From an uncultured Bacteroidales bacterium (GTDB lineage: Bacteria; Bacteroidota; Bacteroidia; Bacteroidales; Muribaculaceae), in contig CANSAP010000014.1 in the NCBI GenBank assembly GCA_947644715.1, forward strand, positions 1 to 51,089: DNA of 51,089 nucleotides, in the 5' to 3' direction. The notes beneath the pieces are model-generated. The model made no database searches. It was not told where the DNA came from and saw only the letters and a list, made by a program, of their open reading frames with translations. The translations under genes were made by a program, and so were the position numbers. Each line of letters begins with the position of its first letter. The stretch's first letter is position 1. This document shows positions 44,231 through 51,089 of the stretch, one piece after another.

Positions 44231-45343
44231 ATGGCTGAAAAACTAATCACGCTCGCTATCCACACGTATGATAAAGCGGTGGAACTTCGGGATATGCTTG
44301 CATCCAAGGGGGTGCAGGCCACACTCGATAATGTCGATATTCAGAATCCTTCTCCGGCCTGTGGTGTGAGAATTCGCATTCCGGAGACTCAGCTCCCAAA
44401 AGCTCTGCGCATCATTGAAACGCCTGATGTGGAGTCAACTGTTGAAATCATTGACAAGCTTGAAGGTGTGCAGGGTTCGCTGCTCATTCCGACTGACTTC
44501 TCTCCCTCCAGCGAGAATGCCATCAAGGTCGGATTCGCCTTAGCGTTGCGCCTGCATCTGCAGCCGCTTATTTTGCATGTGTTTGCCACTCCGTATTTCG
44601 ACGGCTCCCTTTCGCTCACTGATAATTTCACTCTTGATATCCGCGACTCTGAGGTTAGGAAGAATCTGCGCCAGGCAGCTCAGGAGGAGATGAAGAGGCT
44701 TAAGGACAAACTGGACTCTGCAATAAAGAGTGGTGAGTTGCCTGCTGTGCACTATGATACACAGGTCAGAGAGGGGTTGCCGGAAGATGTTATTCTTGAA
44801 TATACCCGTTCAACGCCGCCGCGTCTGGTAGTTATGGGTACCCGCGGCGTGGAGAAAAAATCGTTCCAAATGCTGGGCTCTGTGGCTGCCGAGGTTGTGG
44901 ATACCTGCCGAGTGTCGGTCTTTACCATTCCGGAGGATTTTGGCTTTACGGATTTAGATGAGATTTCGCCGGTTATATTCTTTTGTAATGTTGACCAGCA
45001 TGACCTCCTTGCCATGGACATGTTCATCTCCTTGCTGAATGTCTCTCCAATGAAGATTTATCTCTTCCCGGTGAGCGACAAGGCAGGGTCAAAATTGCCC
45101 GGACGAATGGAGGCGTTGACGCAGTATTTCTCGCGTCGCTACCCGGAGCAGCAGTTTGCCTATCGACTTCCGGAAGGGAAGGAACTCCGCGCATCGATAG
45201 AGCAATTGGCTCATCGCGACAGTGTTAAGATGCTTGTCGTTCCCAACAAAAAGAAAAATGTGTTTGCGCGTCTCTTTAATCCCGGAATACCCCATCGGGT
45301 GATTTTCGAGGCTGACGCGCCTATGTTAGCTTTACCGGTATAA
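44231..45343 (+). CDS. Universal stress protein with N-terminal DUF2007-like domain
   Basis: 370 residues. The first about 75 (ITLAIHTYDKAVELRDMLAS, then a PxxxCGVRI segment) resemble the DUF2007 signal-transducing domain. A complete UspA domain follows (about 80-230) with the ATP-binding pattern GTRG-x9-GS (GTRGVEKKSFQMLGS). A second, degenerate Usp-like half runs to the end. Its exact function is unknown; such proteins bind ATP and support survival under stress. The stop codon directly abuts the mutS2 ATG, so the two are co-transcribed. The poorly matched TAATTTGA near 44216 may be its -7 box. Confidence 0.82.
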   Translation: MAEKLITLAIHTYDKAVELRDMLASKGVQATLDNVDIQNPSPACGVRIRIPETQLPKALRIIETPDVESTVEIIDKLEGVQGSLLIPTDFSPSSENAIKVGFALALRLHLQPLILHVFATPYFDGSLSLTDNFTLDIRDSEVRKNLRQAAQEEMKRLKDKLDSAIKSGELPAVHYDTQVREGLPEDVILEYTRSTPPRLVVMGTRGVEKKSFQMLGSVAAEVVDTCRVSVFTIPEDFGFTDLDEISPVIFFCNVDQHDLLAMDMFISLLNVSPMKIYLFPVSDKAGSKLPGRMEALTQYFSRRYPEQQFAYRLPEGKELRASIEQLAHRDSVKMLVVPNKKKNVFARLFNPGIPHRVIFEADAPMLALPV

Positions 45344-47806
45344 ATGATTTATCCCGCCGACTTTGAAAAGAAAATAGGTTTCACTGCCTTGCGTTCTTTG
45401 CTGGCAGAGAAGTGTCTCTCTCCGCTCGGTGTCGCTCATGCCGACAAAATGAAGTTCATGACCGCTTTTGAAAAGGTGCGGCATGAGCTGTTGCTTACCG
45501 ATGAAATGCTGCGGCTGATTAAAAGTCGCTTGCCGATGCCCGTGGAAAATATGCACGACATGACGCAGCCGCTGCGCATGTTGAGGGCCGAGGGTAGCTA
45601 TATGTCAGCGAAGGAGCTGTACAGACTTCGTGTCTCACTGCTGACCATCTCCCGCCTGCGCGATTTCTTTGCGCTTGCTGATGATGAGGGGCAGCTTCGT
45701 GCGCCTCTGTTGGCTGAGGAATTCGCGTCGTTGCTCACCTTTCAACCTCTTGAGAGGCTTATTGATAACGTTATCAATAAGTTTGGCGAAGTGGCTGATA
45801 ATGCCTCGCCCGCTCTTTATGATTTGCGTCGGCAGATTGCCTCGGCCTCCGCTTCGCTCTCTTCGGTGATGCGCAGGGTGCTTGACAGGGCCGTGTCTGA
45901 GGGGGTGGTTGAGTCTGACACGGCGCCATCCATGCGTGACGGGCGCTTGGTGATTCCGGTGGCTGCCGGAAAGAAGCGTAGTATCCCCGGCATTGTGCAT
46001 GATGAAAGTGCTACGGGCAAAACATCTTATATTGAGCCGGTGGAGGTTGTGGCCGCTTCCAATCGTCTGCGCGAATTGCAGGAGGAGGAGAAGCGCGAGA
46101 TTCATCGAATCCTGGTGGCCACTGCTGCCGTTATTCGCCCGCATATAGATGATTTGCTATTCTCGTTTGAGCTCCTGGGACGCTTTGATTTCCTTCGTGC
46201 CAAAGGGTTGGTGGCTGAGGAGTTTGACGCTCAGTTGCCTGTGCTTGAGAAGCATCCGGAGATTGATTGGTATGGAGCTGTGCACCCGATACTGGCTCTG
46301 GCGCTCAAGCAGCAGAACCGGAAGGTGGTTCCCTTGGATTTGCGCTTGGATTCCCGCAACAGAATTCTGATTATTTCCGGTCCGAATGCCGGTGGTAAGT
46401 CAGTTTGTCTGAAAACTTCCGGAATAGTGCAGTATATGCTTCAGTGTGGAATGTTGCCTACGCTATATTCCAATTCCCATGCCTGTGTGTTTGAGAATAT
46501 TTGCATAGATATTGGTGATGAGCAGTCGCTTGAAAATGATTTGAGCACGTATAGCTCTCACCTTAAGAACATGAAGTTATTCATGCAGCGTGCGTCTGCG
46601 CGCACCCTCGTCCTGGTTGATGAGATGGGTTCCGGAACTGAACCGCAAATAGGCGGTGCCCTCGCGCAGGCTATTATTACTGAGCTGAACAAGGAGCGCT
46701 GCATGGGAATTATTACGACTCACTATCAGAATCTTAAGACTTTTGCCGACAATACTGAGGGACTCATTAACGGCGCTATGCTGTATGACCGGCAACATAT
46801 GCAGCCATTATTCAAGCTTGAGATTGGCAATCCGGGCAGCTCTTTTGCCCTGGAGATCGCCTATAAGATTGGATTACCCAAAGGGGTGATTGATGAGGCC
46901 AAGACCATAGTGGGATCTGACTATGTGAATATGGACAAGTATCTGCTGGATATAGCGCGCGACCGGCGCTATTGGCAGAACAAGCGCCAGAGCATCAAGG
47001 AGAAAGAGAATAAGATTGATGCTGTCCTCGAAAGATATGAAGAGCAAATGAGCGACCTCAAGTCTCGGCGGCATGAAATTATCGACCGGGCGCGCTCGGA
47101 GGCCAGAGAAATTTTGTCAACGACTAATCGTCAGGTGGAGCGCACTATTCTCGAAATCCGAAATGCGCAGGCTGAGAAGGAGCGCACCAAGCAGCTTCGT
47201 CGGGAGCTCGATGATTATAAGCAGAAGCTTGAGAGCCGGCAGCAGAAAGAAGAATTGTTGCCCGGGTTGAAGGAGGTGAAGAAGAAGCGCAGGAAAGGGG
47301 ACGCAGATCAGAAACCTGCTGTGCCTCAGGAGCAGAAGCAGCAGATAGCGGTTGATTCTTACGTAAGAATGTCAAAGGGTGGAACAGTAGGCAAAGTGTT
47401 GTCAATCAGTGGAAGCAATGCCGAAGTTGCTTTCGGCGCATTGAGAATGCGCGTGCCCGTGGCGAAGCTTTCAGTGGCGTCGGAACCAAAGCCTGCTGCG
47501 GTTGCTCAGCACACTTCAATTGCCAAGGCAACCACTGATGACTCTCGTCGACGTCAGTTGAATTTCAAGCAGGATATTGATTTGCGCGGCATGCGTGCGG
47601 ACGAGGCATTGCAGGCTGTGACTTATTTTCTCGATGATGCGCGCCAATTCTCAATCTCCAGGGTAAGGATATTGCATGGCACGGGCACCGGTGCATTGCG
47701 CATAGCCATACGTCAGTTCCTGCAGTCCGTGCCTGATGTTGTTTCGTTTCGGGACGAAGATGTTCGTTTCGGTGGCGCTGGTATTACGGTAGTTGATTTG
47801 GCGTAA
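45344..47806 (+). CDS. mutS2: MutS2 endonuclease/ATPase with Smr domain
   Basis: 820 residues. The MutS-type ATPase has Walker A GPNAGGKSVCLKT and Walker B VLVDEMGSGTEP. A coiled-coil-rich, charged region (about 520-650) follows, and the C-terminal Smr nuclease domain has DLRGMRADEAL and HGTGTGALR. There is no mismatch-recognition domain, which separates it from MutS. MutS2 restrains recombination between diverged DNA and, in some bacteria, also rescues collided ribosomes. The ATG follows the usp stop without a gap. A terminator follows. Confidence 0.95.
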   Translation: MIYPADFEKKIGFTALRSLLAEKCLSPLGVAHADKMKFMTAFEKVRHELLLTDEMLRLIKSRLPMPVENMHDMTQPLRMLRAEGSYMSAKELYRLRVSLLTISRLRDFFALADDEGQLRAPLLAEEFASLLTFQPLERLIDNVINKFGEVADNASPALYDLRRQIASASASLSSVMRRVLDRAVSEGVVESDTAPSMRDGRLVIPVAAGKKRSIPGIVHDESATGKTSYIEPVEVVAASNRLRELQEEEKREIHRILVATAAVIRPHIDDLLFSFELLGRFDFLRAKGLVAEEFDAQLPVLEKHPEIDWYGAVHPILALALKQQNRKVVPLDLRLDSRNRILIISGPNAGGKSVCLKTSGIVQYMLQCGMLPTLYSNSHACVFENICIDIGDEQSLENDLSTYSSHLKNMKLFMQRASARTLVLVDEMGSGTEPQIGGALAQAIITELNKERCMGIITTHYQNLKTFADNTEGLINGAMLYDRQHMQPLFKLEIGNPGSSFALEIAYKIGLPKGVIDEAKTIVGSDYVNMDKYLLDIARDRRYWQNKRQSIKEKENKIDAVLERYEEQMSDLKSRRHEIIDRARSEAREILSTTNRQVERTILEIRNAQAEKERTKQLRRELDDYKQKLESRQQKEELLPGLKEVKKKRRKGDADQKPAVPQEQKQQIAVDSYVRMSKGGTVGKVLSISGSNAEVAFGALRMRVPVAKLSVASEPKPAAVAQHTSIAKATTDDSRRRQLNFKQDIDLRGMRADEALQAVTYFLDDARQFSISRVRILHGTGTGALRIAIRQFLQSVPDVVSFRDEDVRFGGAGITVVDLA

Positions 47807-47857
47807 GTAGCAACTGTGTCAGCTGTATAGTTCAGTTCTTTAGAACTAACATATATT

Positions 47858-47911
47858 GCGGGCGGCAGTTCAAGCTCATGTGAGCATTGGATTGTCGCCC
47901 GTAATTAAGTT
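47858..47911 (+). terminator. Terminator after mutS2
   Basis: GCGGGCGGCA (47858-47867) pairs with TGTCGCCCGT (47893-47902) with wobbles. Inside, GCTCA/TGAGC forms a second stem. AATTAAGTTTT follows. A smaller perfect hairpin, AGTTC-TTTA-GAACT, lies just before it (47834-47847). Confidence 0.7.
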
Positions 47912-47922
47912 TTAATAATGTA

Positions 47923-48300
47923 ATGCGTTGTGCATTGGATTGTCAATTTATGGTTCCCGAAGAAGTTTTGAGGAAACCGAAGGAGAGAGCTTTACTGTTA
48001 TGCAATAACAGTGTGCTTGATGTACATCTCAATGAGATGCTGAAAAAAATTTACCATAATTATAGAGATTTGTGGTTAATCACGCAGGGGTGGTCGGAGT
48101 GATTTTACTCGGCAGGCCCTGTCGTGGATAACCTGGTTTGTCAAAATATGAATGTTCCTGTGCAGATTTTGTGGTTCTGCTTCTAATTGTCTTGTGAATT
48201 TAGAAAACTGTAATTGAATACATTGATTCTTAAATTCTTATGCTTTGATATTATAACATCACAGGTGGTGGATTGTTCTGTTTTCGGGGTGCAAAGTTAG
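47923..48300. other. Structured intergenic region with a 59-codon ORF (candidate RNA or microprotein)
   Basis: This 380-base stretch has no recognised gene. On the plus strand ATG 47923 to TGA 48100-48102 encodes 59 residues that start MRCALDCQFMVPEEVLRK. The same bases form a series of hairpins: an 8-bp perfect stem with a three-base loop (47994-48012), a 6-bp perfect stem with loop AAT (48025-48039) and a 4-bp stem (48097-48110). Such closely spaced stems fit a folded RNA better than a coding sequence. A minus-strand -7-like box lies at 48292-48299. No Rfam family is recognised by eye. Confidence 0.35.
48292..48299 (-). promoter_or_regulatory. Possible minus-strand -7 box in the intergenic gap
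   Basis: TAACTTTG on the minus strand matches TAnnTTTG exactly but has no TTTG at -33. If active it would transcribe leftward across the structured region towards the hairpin at 47858-47902, with no coding gene in that direction before mutS2 (antisense). Confidence 0.3.
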
Positions 48301-48347
48301 GTAAAAAAGCTGAGATAACATCCATGACATGATTAAAAACATGTTTT

Positions 48348-48390
48348 ACAACATAATTTTATAACAGTGTTATTGGATATAAAATGTTGT
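48348..48390. repeat. AT-rich inverted repeat upstream of the SGNH gene
   Basis: 48348-48363 (ACAACA, a TAA bulge, TTTTATA) is complementary to 48378-48390 over 13 bp around a 14-base loop. It lies 46 bases before the -33 element of the SGNH/MBOAT promoter and could be an operator or a transcript end. Confidence 0.4.
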
Positions 48391-48435
48391 GTAGCAGAGA
48401 CTTGATATGTTACTGAAATTTTTGAGCTTTTTTTC

Positions 48436-48466
48436 TTTGCGCTCCACTGTTTTTCTACTAATTTTG
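48436..48466 (+). promoter_or_regulatory. Promoter of the SGNH-MBOAT operon
   Basis: TTTG (48436-48439), a 19-base spacer and TAATTTTG (48459-48466): a full match to the Bacteroidetes consensus, 26 bases before the ATG at 48493. Confidence 0.8.
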
Positions 48467-48492
48467 TACTCGCTTTTTTACAATTAAGTACG

Positions 48493-49293
48493 ATGAAATC
48501 AAAATATACGGCTCTGTGGATGCTTTTAGCTGTGGCATTGATGGTCGTCTGCATTATTTCGTTTGCGGATGATGTGTCTTTGTTTGGATTGAAAATCAAG
48601 AAAGCTCCGATTGCAGAGAACTTGACTAAGCCGTTTGAAACATCAGAGGAGAAGGAAATTAAAGAGCAGGCAAGGCGCATGGAAGCTCAGCGAAAAGAGG
48701 AAGTAAAGGTAGTGCCTGTTGATTCTGCTCCTCAGAATTTCTTGATTTTCGGCGATTCTATGAGCGAGAATCTTGCGCTTCGACTCGCAGCTTATGCTGC
48801 GCAGAACGGTCACACGCTTCACACCGTGAATTGGGATAGTTCCGGCACACGAATTTGGGCAACCACTGATACTCTCGATTTCTATATCAAGAAGTATCAG
48901 CCCACTTTTCTTTTCGTAACGCTTGGCAGCAATGAGTCTTTTGCAAGAAACGTTGATTCCTATCGGCCATATGTGCAAAGCATTTTGAAGAAAATGGGTA
49001 AGATACCCTTTGTTTGGATTGGTCCCCCTTCATTCAAAGAAGAACATGGATTCAATGATATGCTGCTTGAAGAGCTCCCTGCCGGAACCTTCTTCCGTGC
49101 CCATGACCTGAAGCTCGAGCGCCGAAAAGACAAAATTCATCCAACGGTGGCCGCAGCTGCTTATGAAGTCGATTCTCTTGCCAGATGGATGCGTCACTCC
49201 GCTCATCCGATTCTCATGCAAGTCCCTGCTGATTCGCTCTCCAAGACTAAACTCAGCCAGATTGGCATCACTTATCTAAAGGCTAAGCACTAA
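48493..49293 (+). CDS. Membrane-anchored SGNH/GDSL hydrolase-family protein
   Basis: 266 residues with an N-terminal membrane helix (about 6-25), a charged linker (about 45-75) and an SGNH domain outside the membrane. Block I is FGDSMSENL (nucleophile Ser89), block III GSNES (Asn147), and block V DKIHPT (Asp213 and His216). SGNH proteins encoded beside MBOAT genes often act as the acyltransferase or esterase that passes acetyl groups to a surface polymer, as AlgX/AlgJ, PatB or DltD do in their systems. The MBOAT gene follows after seven bases. The substrate is unknown. Confidence 0.85.
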   Translation: MKSKYTALWMLLAVALMVVCIISFADDVSLFGLKIKKAPIAENLTKPFETSEEKEIKEQARRMEAQRKEEVKVVPVDSAPQNFLIFGDSMSENLALRLAAYAAQNGHTLHTVNWDSSGTRIWATTDTLDFYIKKYQPTFLFVTLGSNESFARNVDSYRPYVQSILKKMGKIPFVWIGPPSFKEEHGFNDMLLEELPAGTFFRAHDLKLERRKDKIHPTVAAAAYEVDSLARWMRHSAHPILMQVPADSLSKTKLSQIGITYLKAKH

Positions 49294-49300
49294 CTACTTT

Positions 49301-50776
49301 ATGGAAAGTATCTCAACAGCTATTTCCAACATTTTTTCGATGCTGCTCTATGATCCCAAGGCTCCAATGCTTTTCTCTTCGGGATTATTTTGGCTGCTGT
49401 TCCTTATATTTTTGCCCATTTATGCTTTGTTGAAGAACAACAAGCTGCGGATGTCTTTATTCGTGATTGCTTTCAGCTTGTTTTTCTATTATAAGTCTTC
49501 CGGAATATTCTTCCTGATGCTGATGGGCACATCCTTAATTGATTGGCTGATTTCACATCGCATTGCCGCCTGCGCCAAACGCGGTTACCGGCTGGCATGG
49601 ATGTGGCTCTCTGTTATCTTCTCTCTGAGTATTTTGGCTTACTTCAAGTATGCCAACTTTTTCCTGTGGAACTGGAATCAGATGGTGCAGGCAAACTTTC
49701 AGCCTCTTGATATTGTGCTCCCCGTCGGCATTTCATTCTATACGTTTCAGTCCATATCCTATGTGGTTGATGTCTACAAACGGCGAATTCCTCCCACTAA
49801 GTCATGGCTTGATTACATCTTCTTCCTCTCCTTCTTCCCCGCGCTTGTGGCCGGACCCATTGTGCGAGCCGACTATTTCCTGCCCCAGATTCAGAAGAAT
49901 CGTCGCGCTACGGGTGTCGAGATTTATGGAGGCTTATGGCTGATTATAATAGGTATAGTCAAAAAAGCGGTTATTGCTGACTATATTGCCCAATTCAATG
50001 ATCTTATTTTCAATAACCCGGGAGCTTACGACGGCTTGCAGACGCTAATGGGTGTCTTGGGCTATACGATGCAGATATATTGCGACTTCTCCGGTTACTC
50101 TGACATGGCTATCGGCTTGGCTTTAATCATGGGATTCCGTCTTGGCATCAACTTTAACTCACCTTATCAGAGTCGTAACCTCACCGATTTTTGGCGCCGG
50201 TGGCACATATCTCTATCTTCATGGTTGAGAGATTATGTGTATATCCCCCTTGGCGGCAACAGGAAAGGAACCCTCAGGACATATGTCAATAACTTCCTGA
50301 CTATGCTGATTGGTGGCCTATGGCATGGCGCAGCTTGGAAATTTGTATTTTGGGGCGCAATGCATGGCATAGGCTTGGCTATTCACAAGGCGTGCAAGCC
50401 CATGCTGAAAAAGATTCCCGACAATTTCTTCACTGCCATACCATTCACCCTGATTACTTTTATATATGTCTCAGCATTATGGGTATTCTTCCGTGCCGCA
50501 TCATTTGAAGACTCGGTCATCATCATTAAAAGCATCTTTGTAGACTTTCATATCAGTTATCTCAGTCAATTTTGGGGCGTCCACACTGAATGGTGCGTAA
50601 TGATGCTCGTCCTGTTCGTCTGTCATTTCCTCTCATCCGGATTCATACTCCGTTGTAAGCACCTCTTTATCCGTTCTCCTTGGATAGTCAAATTACTTAT
50701 CTTCCTCATAGCTGTGCAACTCGTCATAACATATATGACCGCTGAAATTGCCCCATTCATCTATTTCCAATTCTAA
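49301..50776 (+). CDS. MBOAT family O-acyltransferase (AlgI/DltB-like)
   Basis: 491 residues and about 11 membrane helices. The family signatures are present: YCDFSGYSDMAIG (Asp262), NLTDFWRRWHISLSSWLRDY and GGLWHGAAWKFVFWG with the invariant His342. The best resemblance is to AlgI-type enzymes, which pass an acyl group across the membrane to a periplasmic partner. With the SGNH protein it makes a plausible two-part system for O-acetylating a cell-surface glycan, peptidoglycan or lipid A-linked sugar. No polysaccharide synthesis genes are in view to name the target. A good terminator follows. Confidence 0.92.
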   Translation: MESISTAISNIFSMLLYDPKAPMLFSSGLFWLLFLIFLPIYALLKNNKLRMSLFVIAFSLFFYYKSSGIFFLMLMGTSLIDWLISHRIAACAKRGYRLAWMWLSVIFSLSILAYFKYANFFLWNWNQMVQANFQPLDIVLPVGISFYTFQSISYVVDVYKRRIPPTKSWLDYIFFLSFFPALVAGPIVRADYFLPQIQKNRRATGVEIYGGLWLIIIGIVKKAVIADYIAQFNDLIFNNPGAYDGLQTLMGVLGYTMQIYCDFSGYSDMAIGLALIMGFRLGINFNSPYQSRNLTDFWRRWHISLSSWLRDYVYIPLGGNRKGTLRTYVNNFLTMLIGGLWHGAAWKFVFWGAMHGIGLAIHKACKPMLKKIPDNFFTAIPFTLITFIYVSALWVFFRAASFEDSVIIIKSIFVDFHISYLSQFWGVHTEWCVMMLVLFVCHFLSSGFILRCKHLFIRSPWIVKLLIFLIAVQLVITYMTAEIAPFIYFQF

Positions 50777-50795
50777 AAAATCCCACCCAATAGAG

Positions 50796-50834
50796 ACGGA
50801 TGCCGAACACCAATTTTCGGTATCCGTGTTTTTT
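50796..50834 (+). terminator. Rho-independent terminator after the MBOAT gene
   Basis: ACGGATGCCGA (50796-50806) pairs with TCGGTATCCGT (50817-50827; one G-T wobble), followed by G and TTTTTT. It is 20 bases after the MBOAT stop. Confidence 0.9.
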
Positions 50835-51089
50835 ATCCATGTATTGCACTAAATTTTGCATTGCATAATTCGCCCGAATCCGCTAAAAGTCGGTTCAAAA
50901 CCGGGTCGGAAGTCCTCACGATTGGGAGGCGAATCAAAGAAAACAGGGGAGTAGGCACAAAATCATGCCGAAAAAAGATGTTTTAGAGCATAAAATTATT
51001 TCATTGATACACAGGTGGTTATGAAAAATGTTCGCAAAAACGCAAAATTTTTTTGCTGAAAAATTTGGTGGGGTGGGAAAAAGGTCGTA
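50835..51089. other. Intergenic sequence with possible structured element, no gene seen
   Basis: The last 255 bases hold no coding sequence that I can support. Between about 50870 and 50935, ATTCGCC and GGCGAAT can close a structure containing CGGTT-CAA-AACCG and CCTC/GAGG stems. The remainder is A/T-rich. The window ends before the next gene. Confidence 0.3.

Noticed and set aside
50840..50960. Riboswitch in the right-end gap
   Set aside because: I compared it by eye with the TPP, cobalamin and SAM consensus boxes and found none of their conserved cores.

Overview
The window looks like chromosomal DNA from a member of the Bacteroidales, and the family Muribaculaceae is my best guess. This is inference, because I had no database to search. 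The sequence grounds are: promoters of the Bacteroidetes type (a -33 TTTG or TTG about 19-21 bases before a -7 box TAnnTTTG) in front of many transcription units; almost no Shine-Dalgarno sequences; a complete Bat (Bacteroides aerotolerance) operon; families largely confined to Bacteroidetes (DUF4293, DUF4827, a small HTH protein); and moderate GC content. The gene content is mostly housekeeping. I found no rRNA, CRISPR, insertion sequence or prophage.

Layout. 1-540: initiator tRNA (+), tRNA-Cys (-) with its own promoter and terminator, and a long perfect hairpin. 541-4131 (-): pyruvate:ferredoxin oxidoreductase, divergent from 4321-8756 (+): a GT-C glycosyltransferase, ispD and recG, which overlap one another. 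8749-10938 (-): a large uncharacterised TPR protein whose 3' end overlaps recG. 11029-11487 (+): DUF4293 membrane protein. 11497-13580 (-): two YtxH-like proteins, a holin-like membrane protein, a small hypothetical protein and prmA. 13797-16957 (+): uvrA and a small lipoprotein, ended by large hairpins. 17102-21337 (-): MFS transporter, endonuclease IV, plsC-type acyltransferase and a HigBA-like toxin-antitoxin pair. 21410-26878 (-): a tight operon of mazG, topB, an SpoU methyltransferase, radA and a homocysteine methyltransferase-like gene.

27087-35083 (+): nrnA-like phosphoesterase, DUF4827 lipoprotein, phosphoglucosamine mutase, sppA, lpxK, purine nucleoside phosphorylase and thiL. 35260-43662 (+): the Bat operon (moxR, DUF58, a membrane protein, batA, batB, batC and a single ORF that joins BatD to BatE). 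43825-44085 (+): small HTH protein. 44231-47806 (+): universal stress protein and mutS2. 47807-48492: a 686-base gap containing tandem hairpins, a direct repeat and a 59-codon ORF. 48493-50776 (+): SGNH hydrolase and MBOAT acyltransferase, a likely two-protein system for O-acylating an extracytoplasmic glycan. 50835-51089: another structured gap.

Themes. Several genes serve the envelope: the glycosyltransferase, ispD (isoprenoid precursor), glmM (UDP-GlcNAc precursor), lpxK (lipid A), plsC, sppA, the Bat complex and the SGNH/MBOAT pair. A second group handles DNA repair and nucleotide hygiene: recG, uvrA, nfo, radA, topB, mazG, nrnA and mutS2. The least ordinary items are the BatD-BatE fusion with an internal signal-peptide-like segment, the gap at 47.8-48.5 kb, the SGNH/MBOAT pair, the MFS transporter with an approximately 165-residue periplasmic insert, and altered metal-site motifs in TopB and UvrA.
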